From NCBI GenBank assembly GCA_001897745.1, contig MKUH01000022.1, positions 1-64,000 on the forward strand: 64,000 nucleotides of DNA. Reading direction: 5' to 3'. Position numbers and translations under genes: made by a program. The stretch's first letter is position 1. Each line of letters opens with the position of its first letter. The notes beneath the pieces are model-generated. The model made no database searches and was not told where the DNA came from. It saw only the letters and a list, made by a program, of their open reading frames with translations. Shown here piece after piece: positions 10,077-20,327 of this stretch. This DNA is from Candidatus Accumulibacter sp. 66-26. Its GTDB lineage: Bacteria > Pseudomonadota > Gammaproteobacteria > Burkholderiales > Rhodocyclaceae.

Positions 10077-10542
10077 GCGCCAGCAGCCAGCGCTTCACGT
10101 CGAGCAGGAAGCCGCCGCCGTGGCGGGCAAAACCGCCCAGTCCGCCGCCGCTGGCGACCACGCGGTGACAGGGGACGACGAGCGGGAAGGGGTTGGCGCC
10201 GCAGGCCTGGCCGACGGCGCGCGGCGCGTTGCGCAGGGCCTTGGCGACCTCGCCGTAGGTGCGCGTCTCGCGGTTCGGGATGGTCTCGATCTGCGCCCAG
10301 ACGCGGCGCTGGAAGCTCGTTCCGGACGGGCGCAGCGGCAGCCCGAAGCGGAAATCCGGATCGGCGATGTAGGCGCGCAGCTGGCGCGCCGCTTCGGCGG
10401 CCAGCGCGTTGGTCGGCGCCTGTTCCGGCTGCGGTTCGAGAAATTCGATTTCGTGGATTTCGGCCTCGTCGCAGCGCACCCCGAGGCAGAAGCCGGGGGC
10501 CGCGACGATGGCCTGGTAGCTGCGCTCGGGGGGCTTCGACAT
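10063..10542 (-). CDS. ogt: Methylated-DNA--protein-cysteine methyltransferase
   Basis: This suicide enzyme removes O6-methylguanine and O4-methylthymine lesions by transferring the methyl group to its own cysteine. The 159-residue protein has an N-terminal RNase H-like domain and the C-terminal DNA-binding domain with SFQRRVWAQIETIP, TYGEVAKAL and the active-site motif VPCHRVV. Length fits the single-domain Ogt/Ada-C family. It overlaps xerD by 14 bases, and the gap to the secreted protein gene upstream is 11 bases, so these genes probably form one operon. Confidence 0.95.
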   Translation of the reverse strand: MSKPPERSYQAIVAAPGFCLGVRCDEAEIHEIEFLEPQPEQAPTNALAAEAARQLRAYIADPDFRFGLPLRPSGTSFQRRVWAQIETIPNRETRTYGEVAKALRNAPRAVGQACGANPFPLVVPCHRVVASGGGLGGFARHGGGFLLDVKRWLLAHETR

Positions 10543-10553
10543 GGCCGCGCCTG

Positions 10554-11126
10554 CTACGACGCCTTGCCGAGCAGGGCCTGCTTGAGGTCGTCCTGCACCG
10601 GCTTGCCGCCGAGCCAGATCTTCAGCAGCGCCTTGTAGAAATCGTCGCCGGCGATGTCCTTGCCTTTGACCTGGCCGTTGACGGTGAGGCGGGTGCCGCT
10701 CTCGGGCAGCCAGTCGAGCTGGACGGCGGTGCCGCTCTTCGCCTCGCCGATCGCGAGCAGGGCGTCGGAGAGCTGCTTCATGCGCTCCTTGAGGGCGGCC
10801 ATTTCGGCTTCCGAATGGTTGTGTGCCATGCCTTCCTGCAGCGCGTCGACGAACTGCTGCGCCGAGAGGTCGCGCAGCAGGCTGATCGAAATCCGCTTTG
10901 CGCCCTTGGCGGCGAGCGCAGCGCCCGCGTCGCCCTGCTTCTCGGGCAGGTAGAGGGCCATCGCGTAGACCTTGAAGAAGGCCTTCTTGCGCAGGCCGGC
11001 GCCGTTGGCGACGACATCGGCGTTGCCGACCTTCGTCTGGTCGTCGAACTTGACGCCGGCGACTTCGACGGCGTGCGCGGCGTTCAGGGAAAGAGCGGCG
11101 AGGGTCGCCACGATCAGGTGTTTCAT
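10554..11126 (-). CDS. Secreted chalcone isomerase-fold protein
   Basis: The 190-residue protein has a cleavable signal peptide (MKHLIVATLAALSLNAAHA) and then a chalcone-isomerase-like domain of the bacterial type (VEVAGVKFDD, LRKKAFFKVYAMALYLPEK, RISISLLRDLSAQQFVDAL, GTAVQLDWLPESGTRLTVNG, FYKALLKIWLGGKPVQDDLK). Bacterial members are periplasmic, with no established reaction, so no enzymatic role is assigned. It probably leads the ogt-xerD operon, as the gap to ogt is 11 bases. Confidence 0.85.
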   Translation of the reverse strand: MKHLIVATLAALSLNAAHAVEVAGVKFDDQTKVGNADVVANGAGLRKKAFFKVYAMALYLPEKQGDAGAALAAKGAKRISISLLRDLSAQQFVDALQEGMAHNHSEAEMAALKERMKQLSDALLAIGEAKSGTAVQLDWLPESGTRLTVNGQVKGKDIAGDDFYKALLKIWLGGKPVQDDLKQALLGKAS

Positions 11127-11190
11127 GCAGCCTCCTTTGGCTTCGATTGTCTTATCGGTTGTTTTATCTATCTGCGGGCGGGTGATGCAG

Positions 11191-11224
11191 CCGTCCTGCC
11201 GGCGCCCGTGCTCCGGCAGGACGG
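11191..11224 (-). terminator. Stable hairpin after proA
   Basis: A perfect 12-bp stem (CCGTCCTGCCGG / CCGGCAGGACGG) with a 10-base loop lies 20 bases after the proA stop. There is no real U-tract on the minus strand, so it may be a weak or Rho-linked terminator, or a 3'-end stabiliser. Confidence 0.45.
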
Positions 11225-11244
11225 TGGAACGCTTGCGTCGCGGC

Positions 11245-12501
11245 TCAGGCGCGGACCTGACCGTTGCCGAGGACGATCCACTTCTGGCTGGTCAGCCCTT
11301 CGAGGCCGACCGGGCCGCGCGCGTGGATCTTGTCGGTCGAAATGCCGATCTCGGCGCCGAGGCCGTATTCGAAGCCGTCGGCGAAGCGCGTCGAGGCATT
11401 GATCATGACCGACGCAGAGTCGACTTCGCGCAGGAAGCGCATCGTCGCGCCGTAGTTTTCGCTGACGATGGCGTCGGTGTGGTGTGAGCCGTAGTCGTTG
11501 ATGTGCGCGATCGCTTCGTCGAGCCCGGCGACGACCTTGACGGCGATGATCGGCGCCAGGAATTCGGTGCGGAAATCCTCGTCGCTGGCCGCCTTGGCTT
11601 CCTTCACCAGCGCCTGCGTTTCGGCGCAGCCGCGGATTTCGACGCCCTTGGCGAGCAGCATCGCGGCGACCGGCGGCAGCAGCTCGGCGGCGCGCGAACG
11701 CGCGACGAGCAGCGACTCGGTCGTGTTGCAGGTGCCGTAGCGCTGCGTCTTGGCGTTCTCGACGATGCGCAGCGCCTTTTCGGCGTCGGCGTCGTCGTCG
11801 AGATAGACGTGGCAGTTGCCGTCCAGGTGCTGGATCATCGGCACCCGCGATTCGGCGAGCAGGCGGGCGATCAGGCCCTTGCCGCCGCGCGGGACGATGA
11901 CGTCGACGTACTCGCGCATGGTGATCAGGCGGCCGACCGCGGCGCGGTCGGTGGTGTCGATCACCTGCACGGCGTCGGCCGGCAGCCCGGCGCTGGCGAG
12001 TCCTTCCTGGACCAGCGCGGCGATCGCGCGGTTGCTGCGGATCGCTTCCGAACCGCCGCGCAGGATCGCGGCGTTGCCGGACTTGAGGCAGAGCGCCGCA
12101 GCGTCGGCGGTGACGTTCGGGCGCGCCTCGTAAATGATGCCGATGACGCCGAGCGGAACGCGCATCTTGCCGACCTGGATGCCGCTCGGGCGGAACTTGA
12201 GGTCGCTGATTTCGCCGACCGGATCGGCCAGCGCGGCGACCTGCTCGACGCCTTCGGCCATCGCGGCGATGCCCTTTTCGCTGAGCGTCAGGCGGTCGAG
12301 CATGGCCGGTTCGAGGCCGGCGGCGCGCGCCGCGGCGAGGTCCTCGCGGTTGGCGGCGAGGAGGGCGGGGGCTTCGCGCCGGATCGCGGCGGCGATGGCG
12401 CGCAGCGCCTGATCCTTGGCATTGCTGTCGGCGCGGGCGATGGCGCGCGAGGCGGCGCGTGCCTGCCGGCCGACGGTTTGCATGTACGACTCGATATCCA
12501 T
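11245..12501 (-). CDS. proA: Gamma-glutamyl phosphate reductase ProA
   Basis: ProA reduces gamma-glutamyl phosphate to glutamate-5-semialdehyde with NADPH in proline synthesis. From the ATG at 12501 ([17 protein letters not shown]) the product is 418 residues, matching the family. It shows [14 protein letters not shown] (about 118-131), [13 protein letters not shown], a conserved [11 protein letters not shown] and the catalytic C258 in [10 protein letters not shown]. Upstream in-frame sequence is unlike the family and is left out. It is divergent from the small Cys-rich gene; the 138-base gap between them should hold both promoters. No proB is visible. Confidence 0.96.
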   Translation of the reverse strand: MDIESYMQTVGRQARAASRAIARADSNAKDQALRAIAAAIRREAPALLAANREDLAAARAAGLEPAMLDRLTLSEKGIAAMAEGVEQVAALADPVGEISDLKFRPSGIQVGKMRVPLGVIGIIYEARPNVTADAAALCLKSGNAAILRGGSEAIRSNRAIAALVQEGLASAGLPADAVQVIDTTDRAAVGRLITMREYVDVIVPRGGKGLIARLLAESRVPMIQHLDGNCHVYLDDDADAEKALRIVENAKTQRYGTCNTTESLLVARSRAAELLPPVAAMLLAKGVEIRGCAETQALVKEAKAASDEDFRTEFLAPIIAVKVVAGLDEAIAHINDYGSHHTDAIVSENYGATMRFLREVDSASVMINASTRFADGFEYGLGAEIGISTDKIHARGPVGLEGLTSQKWIVLGNGQVRA

Positions 12502-12639
12502 GGTTTTTCCGTGCCTGGAGCAAACCCTGATTATAGCCAGCAAGTTGCGGAAAACGCTCCGAAAAACCCTAACGGAACCAATGGAAAGGATTACACTCCT
12601 ACCGCTACCTAGTTTGCTAATGGCGCGTCCGCTGAAAAA

Positions 12640-12927
12640 ATGATGGAACGAAAACTGATTCTGCCGGCTGAAGTGAAAGTTTGCGCGACTTGTAGTTATT
12701 GGGACGGCGAGCGAACGGTCGATCCCGAATTGCGTGTCGTCGTCGTCGCCGAGAGTTGCGAAGGCATGTGTCTGGTGCAGGAAAAGAACTGTTCCTGCGT
12801 GCACGATGTGCGCAACCAGAAAGAGTGCTTCTGGGAGCATCTAGCGCCTGATCTTCCCGAAGACGTCCCCGCAGAGCCGGCGGCAGGCGAAGCTTTCAGC
12901 GAACTTTCGCGCAAGACCGGAACCTAG
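12640..12927 (+). CDS. Small cysteine-rich hypothetical protein
   Basis: This 95-residue protein is not one I recognise. It has seven cysteines in a pattern that suggests metal binding: [10 protein letters not shown] (CxxC), SCEGMC (CxxxC), NCSC (CxC) and ECFWEH. The C-terminus is acidic and Pro-rich ([10 protein letters not shown]). There is no signal peptide or membrane segment. Two adjacent ATGs (12640 and 12643) are possible starts. It stands alone on the plus strand between the minus-strand proA and holA. The base composition and codon use of its 5' half are less GC-rich than the neighbours. A zinc ribbon or iron-sulfur role is inference only. Confidence 0.72.
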   Translation: MMERKLILPAEVKVCATCSYWDGERTVDPELRVVVVAESCEGMCLVQEKNCSCVHDVRNQKECFWEHLAPDLPEDVPAEPAAGEAFSELSRKTGT

Positions 12928-12971
12928 CCCTCCGGAACCCGGATCCGGGCGCCGGCCTGGGCTTCGCGCTT

Positions 12972-12997
12972 TTCCCGCCGGTCCGCCGGGGCGGGAA
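12972..12997. terminator. Possible bidirectional terminator between convergent genes
   Basis: An 8-bp perfect stem (TTCCCGCC / GGCGGGAA) lies between the convergent ends of the Cys-rich gene and holA. The U-tract is poor in both directions, so confidence is low. Confidence 0.35.
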
Positions 12998-13013
12998 TCT
13001 ATCCGGCGCGGGA

Positions 13014-14018
13014 TCAGGCTGCGGCGAGGCGCATGCCGAGCCGCAGGAGTTCGTTCCACACGTCGCCGCTGGCGGCTCCCTTGATCATCTTGTCGATCCC
13101 CGCGGCGTGCGCCAGCGCGGCGCTGGCGCGCCCTGCCGCGACGCGCTGCACGGCGCGCTTCATCAGCGCCAGGCGCGGCCCCCAGACGCGCGCGTCGCGC
13201 AGCAGGGCATCGAGCGGCTGGCCTTCCTGCTGCCCGCGCTTGATCTGCGCCACGGCGCGCACTTCCTCGGTCATCGCCCACAGCACCAGCGGCGCCGCCT
13301 CGCCTTCCTGACGCAGGCCGTCGAGCGTGCGCGTCAGGCGCGCCACGTCGCCGACGAGCAGCGCCTCGCGCAGCCCGTCGATGTCGTAGCGCGCGACGTT
13401 GAGTACCGCGTCGCGAATCTGCTGCAGATCGAGCGCGCCGGGCGGATGGAGCAGACCGAGCTTCTGGATTTCCTGGTGCGCGGCGAGCAGATTGCCCTCG
13501 ACGCGCTCGGCGATGAAGCGCAGACCCTCGGCGTCGGCACTCTGCTGCTGGCGGCGCAGGCGGCCGGCGATCCACGCCGGCAGTTCGGCGAGGTTGGGCG
13601 GCACCAGCTTGAGCGCGGCGCCGGCGTCGGCGAGCGCGGTCAGCCAGGCGGCCTTTTCTTCCTTCCAGTCGAGTCCGGGCAGGGTGACGAGCAGGAGCGC
13701 GTCGGGCGAGGGGTGGGCGCAGTAGTCCTGGATCGCCGCGCTGCCGTCGCGCCCCGGCTTGCCGGTCGGGATACGCAGGTCGATCAGCTTGCGTCCGCCG
13801 AACAGCGACATGTTGCCGGCGGCCTGCGTCAGCTGCGTCCAGTTGAAGCCGGACAGCGCGGTCAGCACTTCGCGTTCGTCGAAGCCCTGGCGGCGGGCGG
13901 TGGCGCGGATCGCGTCGGCGGCTTCGATGACGAGCAGCGGCTCGTCGCCGTAAACGACGTAGACGGGCTTCAGTTCCCGTTCGAGGTGCGCCGCGAGCTG
14001 CTCGCCCTTGAGCTGCAT
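13014..14018 (-). CDS. holA: DNA polymerase III subunit delta HolA
   Basis: HolA is the delta subunit of the clamp loader; it opens the beta sliding clamp. The 334-residue product begins MQLKGEQLAAHLERELKPVYVVYGDEPLLV, with the characteristic VYGDEPL. It continues with SLFGGRKLIDLRIP (the beta-interacting SLF element), the DALLLVTLPGLDWKEEKAAW segment, VEGNLLAAHQEIQKL, and a C-terminal collar domain. Length matches E. coli HolA (343). It is the last gene of leuS-lptE-holA, starting 12 bases after lptE. Confidence 0.95.
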   Translation of the reverse strand: MQLKGEQLAAHLERELKPVYVVYGDEPLLVIEAADAIRATARRQGFDEREVLTALSGFNWTQLTQAAGNMSLFGGRKLIDLRIPTGKPGRDGSAAIQDYCAHPSPDALLLVTLPGLDWKEEKAAWLTALADAGAALKLVPPNLAELPAWIAGRLRRQQQSADAEGLRFIAERVEGNLLAAHQEIQKLGLLHPPGALDLQQIRDAVLNVARYDIDGLREALLVGDVARLTRTLDGLRQEGEAAPLVLWAMTEEVRAVAQIKRGQQEGQPLDALLRDARVWGPRLALMKRAVQRVAAGRASAALAHAAGIDKMIKGAASGDVWNELLRLGMRLAAA

Positions 14019-14030
14019 CGCCGCTCCCGC

Positions 14031-14531
14031 CTACTGGGCGACGGCCGGCGGCACCGGCTTGACGGCGGTCAGGCGGCGCATCAGCTGCTGCACCATGTCG
14101 CTCTGCATGTCCCGCCAGAGCAGGTTTTCTTCCTGTTCCTTGGAGAGCACGTTCGAGTCGTCGTAGGTCATGTCGCGCGTCAGCTCGATTTCGCCGGGCG
14201 GCACGAGGTCGAGGCCCTTGGCGTCGACGATGCGGTAGCCGTAGCGGTAGCGCAGGCGCAGCTCGCGCACGCGGCCGGTGCCGGACAGCGAGAGGATCAC
14301 CCGCTCGCGCGCGTCGATGGTCGGCACGAAGCGCGCCTGCGCCTCGTCGGCCCGCTCCGCCAGTTTGGTCGAGCCCGAGGCGCGGATCGCGCGGCGCAGT
14401 TCGGCGCCGATTTCCGAGTAGTCGGGCAGCGCCAGGTAGAGGCTGTCGTAGGGCAGCGCGTAGGCGCCGCGCAACTGGAAGCCGCAGGCGGAGAGCGCGC
14501 TCAGCGCGAGGGCCAGGAGGAGCATGCGCAT
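14031..14531 (-). CDS. lptE: LPS-assembly lipoprotein LptE
   Basis: LptE is the outer-membrane lipoprotein that plugs the LptD barrel and helps insert lipopolysaccharide. The 166-residue product has a lipoprotein signal with lipobox LSAC (lipidated Cys at about 16) followed by GFQLRGAYALPYDSLYLALPDYSE, the typical LptE start. The mid part has the beta-rich ERVILSLSGTGRVRELRLRYRYGYRIVD. A second ATG at 14525 would shorten it by two residues. It lies between leuS and holA with gaps of 10 and 12 bases, the standard proteobacterial order. Confidence 0.95.
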   Translation of the reverse strand: MRMLLLALALSALSACGFQLRGAYALPYDSLYLALPDYSEIGAELRRAIRASGSTKLAERADEAQARFVPTIDARERVILSLSGTGRVRELRLRYRYGYRIVDAKGLDLVPPGEIELTRDMTYDDSNVLSKEQEENLLWRDMQSDMVQQLMRRLTAVKPVPPAVAQ

Positions 14532-14541
14532 GTCGGGAGCC

Positions 14542-17265
<2,724 letters not shown>

Positions 17266-17373
17266 TCATGGGACGTGCGCGGACGCCGTCGCAGGGGGCG
17301 TTACGGGGCGGAGGATGTTGTGCCGGGGCGCCACGCGAGACGGCAAAGGGCCGGCGAAGGGACGGCGCTGGCG

Positions 17374-17406
17374 GGCTTGTTGAAGGCGCGGCGCCTTCAA
17401 CAAGCC
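17374..17406. repeat. 33-base perfect palindrome (16-bp arms)
   Basis: Two 16-base perfect inverted arms (starting GGCTTGTTGAAGG) flank a single central G. The region lies between the 114-residue hypothetical gene and leuS, both on the minus strand. No U-tract follows on either strand, so it is not a standard intrinsic terminator. It could act as a cruciform, an operator or a 3' stabiliser. The rest of the 17182-17436 gap is GC-rich with no gene. Confidence 0.7.
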
Positions 17407-17436
17407 GCGGGTGTTCGGGGACCGCTCGGGAGGCGG

Positions 17437-17781
17437 TCAGGCCGCGCGTTTCTGGGTTGCCAGGAAATTGTCCCAGTTCGACTGCCAGAAGCGGTAGGTG
17501 TTCTGCGCGGCGAGCAGGCTCAGCTGCGACATGCGGGTCTGATGGCGCCACAGCCAGCTGACGTGCGGGTTGCACAGGGTCTGCGGGGCTTCGCAGGCTT
17601 CCGATTCGGCGTCGGCGAGGTCGATGAAGCGCTCCATGGCCAGGCGGTAGTAGTCGGAACTGGTGCAGCAGCCGGTCAGTTCTTCGGCTTCGCCGGCGGC
17701 GCGGCGCCACAGTTTGAGGGCGAGTTCGTCGCTGATGCCGGCTTTGCGGGCGATCCACGGCAGTATTTTGGGTGCTTTCAT
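17437..17781 (-). CDS. Small hypothetical protein, possibly phasin-related
   Basis: The 114-residue protein begins MKAPKILPWIARKAGISDELALKLW at the ATG at 17781, which has a clear AAGGAGT ribosome site 6 bases upstream. It is predicted mostly helical, with a hydrophobic, aromatic C-terminal stretch (WLWRHQTRMSQLSLLAAQNTYRFWQSNWDNFL). There is no signal peptide. I do not recognise the family. The upstream region carries two sites matching the remembered consensus of the PHB regulator PhbF/PhaR, and short amphipathic helical proteins under that control are often phasins or other PHB granule proteins. This role is an inference. It contains four cysteines. Confidence 0.75.
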   Translation of the reverse strand: MKAPKILPWIARKAGISDELALKLWRRAAGEAEELTGCCTSSDYYRLAMERFIDLADAESEACEAPQTLCNPHVSWLWRHQTRMSQLSLLAAQNTYRFWQSNWDNFLATQKRAA

Positions 17782-17844
17782 GCTGTTACTCCTTGTGTTC
17801 TGGCGGTAGCCATGCACTTCGTGTGGACCTCGTGGGCCTACTTT

Positions 17845-17946
17845 TGTTGCAGTGCAGCACAATTATATTCCCGCCTATGCAAAAAGTCAGAGTCTCTTGA
17901 ATAAAAATTTAAAACAATCGTTTTTCAGTGTTGTTGCCATGCAACA
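17845..17946. promoter_or_regulatory. Two PhbF/PhaR-like operator sites
   Basis: Two sites fit TG-N-TGC-N3-GCAA, the consensus I recall for the betaproteobacterial PHB regulator PhbF. One is at 17847-17859 on the minus strand (TGCTGCACTGCAA). The other is a perfect 6-3-6 palindrome at 17932-17946 (TGTTGC-CAT-GCAACA). They lie between the divergent 114-residue gene and uvrD, around an AT-rich stretch. A TATAAT at 17970-17975 is a candidate -10 for uvrD. Confidence 0.55.
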
Positions 17947-18005
17947 TCGGCGGGTCATCCTGCGGCCGTTATAATCCCGGCTGCCCCTCCGGAAAACCTT
18001 GATCC

Positions 18006-20192
18006 ATGTCTGATTTGCTCGCCAATCTCAATCCGCCGCAACTGTCCGCCGTCACCCTGCCGGCCCAGCACGCCCTGATCCTCGCAGGCGCCGGCAGCGG
18101 CAAGACGCGCGTGCTGACGACGCGCATCGCCTGGCTGATCTCGACCGGGCAGGTCGGACCGCACGGCATCCTGGCCGTCACCTTCACCAACAAGGCGGCC
18201 AAGGAGATGCAGGCGCGCCTGGCGGCGATGCTGCCGATCAACACGCGCGGCATGTGGATCGGCACCTTCCACGGCCTGTGCAACCGGCTGTTGCGCGCGC
18301 ACCACCGCGAAGCGGGGCTGCCGGCGCTGTTCCAGATCCTCGACTCGGCCGATCAGCTGTCGGCGATCAAGCGCCTGCTCAAGAACCTCAACGTCGACGA
18401 CGAGAAGTTCCCGCCGCGCGAACTGATGCACTTCATCAACGCGCACAAGGAACAGGGCATCCGCGCCGCGCAGGCCGAGGCCTACGACGACTACACCAGC
18501 CGCCGCGTCGCGCTCTACGCCGAGTACGAGGGGCAGTGCCAGCGCGAGGGCGTCGTCGATTTTGCCGAACTGCTGTTGCGTTCGTATGAATTGCTGCAGC
18601 GCAACGAGCCGCTGCGCCGTCACTACCAGGAACGCTTCCGCTTCATTCTGGTGGACGAGTTCCAGGACACCAACCGCCTGCAGTACGCCTGGCTCAAGCT
18701 GCTCGCCGCGAAAGAGGGGGCGCCGGCGGACTTCGCCGGCGCGGCGCTGTTCGCGGTCGGCGACGACGACCAGTCGATCTACGCCTTCCGCGGCGCCGAG
18801 GTCGGCAACATGCGCGATTTCGAGCGCGAGTTCTCGGTGCCGAACGTGATCCGCCTCGAGCAGAACTACCGCTCGCACGGCAACATCCTCGACGCCGCCA
18901 ACGCGCTGATCAAGAACAACCGCGGCCGCCTCGGCAAGAACCTGTGGACCGAAGCCGGCGCCGGCGAACCAATCCGCGTGTACGAAGGTTTTTCCGACAT
19001 CGACGAGGCGCGCTTCATCGTCGACGAGATCCGCGAGCTCGTGCGCGACGGCGTCGTGCGCACGCAGATCGCGCTGCTCTACCGTTCCAACGCCCAGTCG
19101 CGCGTGCTCGAACACCAGCTGTTCACGAGCGGCGTGCCCTACCGCGTGTATGGCGGCCTGCGCTTCTTCGAGCGCCAGGAAATCAAGCACGCGCTGGCCT
19201 ATCTGCGCCTGATCGCCAACCCGGACGACGACACCGCCTTCGCCCGCGTCGTGAATTTCCCGACGCGCGGCATCGGCGCGCGCAGCATCGAGGCGCTGCA
19301 GGAAGCCGCGCACCGCGCCAATTCGAGCCTCTACAACGCCGCCGCGAGCCTCTCCGGCAAGGCCGGCGCGGCGGTCGGCGCCTTCATCCGCCTGATCGAG
19401 ACGCTGCGCAGCGAAACCGGCGAACTGACGCTGTCCGAAGTGATCGAGCACGTGCTCGACCGCAGCGGCCTGCGCCAGCACTACCTCGGCGAAAAGGAAG
19501 GCCAGGAGCGCCTGGAGAACCTCGACGAACTGATCAACGCGGCGAGCAACTTCCTGCAGGAAGAGCGCGACACGATCGCCAACAACGGCGGCGAAGCGGA
19601 TGGCGGCGCGCTCGCCTCCTTCCTCGCGCACGCCTCGCTGGAAGCCGGCGAGCACCAGTCCGGCGAAGGCCAGGAGGCGGTGCAGCTGATGACCGTGCAT
19701 GCCGCCAAGGGCCTGGAGTTCGACGTCGTCTTCATCAGCGGCCTCGAACAGGGCCTGTTCCCGCACGAGAACGCCGCGCAGGAGCGCGACGGGCTGGAGG
19801 AGGAGCGGCGCCTGATGTACGTCGCGCTGACCCGCGCCCGCCAGCGCCTGTATCTGTCGTGCGCGCAGACGCGCATGCTGCACGGGCAGACGCGCTACTG
19901 CGTGCCCTCGGCCTTCCTCGAGGAAATCCCGGAAGCGCTGCTGCGCAAGATCAACCGCGCGCCGGCCTACAGCGCCAGCGCGCCGGCGCGTGCCGCGAGC
20001 CCGGCGACCGCCGATGCGCAGACGTCGGCCAACGGCCTGCGCGTCGGGCAGAGCGTGCAGCACGCCAAGTTCGGGCTGGGCGTCATCGTCGCCGCCGAGG
20101 GGCGCGGCGCCGATGCCCGCGTGCAGGTGAATTTCGGTTCCGCCGGCATGAAGTGGCTGGCGCTCGAATACGCCAAGCTGACGCCGGCCTGA
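18006..20192 (+). CDS. uvrD: DNA helicase II UvrD
   Basis: UvrD is a 3'-5' superfamily 1 helicase of nucleotide excision and mismatch repair. The 728-residue protein (E. coli 720) has Walker A AGAGSGKT (27-34), VTFTNKAAKEM, GTFHGLCNRLLR, VDEFQDTN (Walker B), GDDDQSIYAFRGA, EQNYRS, VHAAKGLEFD and VALTRARQRLYL, with 1A/2A and 1B/2B domains in the usual order. The C-terminal GLRVGQSVQHAKFGLGVIVAAEG is the Tudor/KOW-like RNA-polymerase-contacting domain of UvrD and PcrA, which supports UvrD over Rep. It is monocistronic, divergent from the 114-residue gene. Confidence 0.95.
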   Translation: MSDLLANLNPPQLSAVTLPAQHALILAGAGSGKTRVLTTRIAWLISTGQVGPHGILAVTFTNKAAKEMQARLAAMLPINTRGMWIGTFHGLCNRLLRAHHREAGLPALFQILDSADQLSAIKRLLKNLNVDDEKFPPRELMHFINAHKEQGIRAAQAEAYDDYTSRRVALYAEYEGQCQREGVVDFAELLLRSYELLQRNEPLRRHYQERFRFILVDEFQDTNRLQYAWLKLLAAKEGAPADFAGAALFAVGDDDQSIYAFRGAEVGNMRDFEREFSVPNVIRLEQNYRSHGNILDAANALIKNNRGRLGKNLWTEAGAGEPIRVYEGFSDIDEARFIVDEIRELVRDGVVRTQIALLYRSNAQSRVLEHQLFTSGVPYRVYGGLRFFERQEIKHALAYLRLIANPDDDTAFARVVNFPTRGIGARSIEALQEAAHRANSSLYNAAASLSGKAGAAVGAFIRLIETLRSETGELTLSEVIEHVLDRSGLRQHYLGEKEGQERLENLDELINAASNFLQEERDTIANNGGEADGGALASFLAHASLEAGEHQSGEGQEAVQLMTVHAAKGLEFDVVFISGLEQGLFPHENAAQERDGLEEERRLMYVALTRARQRLYLSCAQTRMLHGQTRYCVPSAFLEEIPEALLRKINRAPAYSASAPARAASPATADAQTSANGLRVGQSVQHAKFGLGVIVAAEGRGADARVQVNFGSAGMKWLALEYAKLTPA

Positions 20193-20205
20193 GTTTTCCG
20201 CCGCC

Positions 20206-20257
20206 GGCGGGCGCCGGGCCCGGGCCGGGTCGCCGCGCTGGCGCCCGCCGCTGTTTC
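20206..20257 (+). terminator. Possible uvrD terminator
   Basis: A perfect 10-bp stem (GGCGGGCGCC / GGCGCCCGCC, 20206-20215 and 20240-20249) with a GC-rich loop is followed by GCTGTTTCT. It lies between convergent uvrD and the outer-membrane channel gene. A second imperfect hairpin sits at about 20263-20284. Confidence 0.45.
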
Positions 20258-20327
20258 TCCGTCCCCGGACGTGCCGGGGGACTCCCTACTTCCGGATTCC
20301 CGGTTTGCCGATCGCCGGCCGGGCGCC

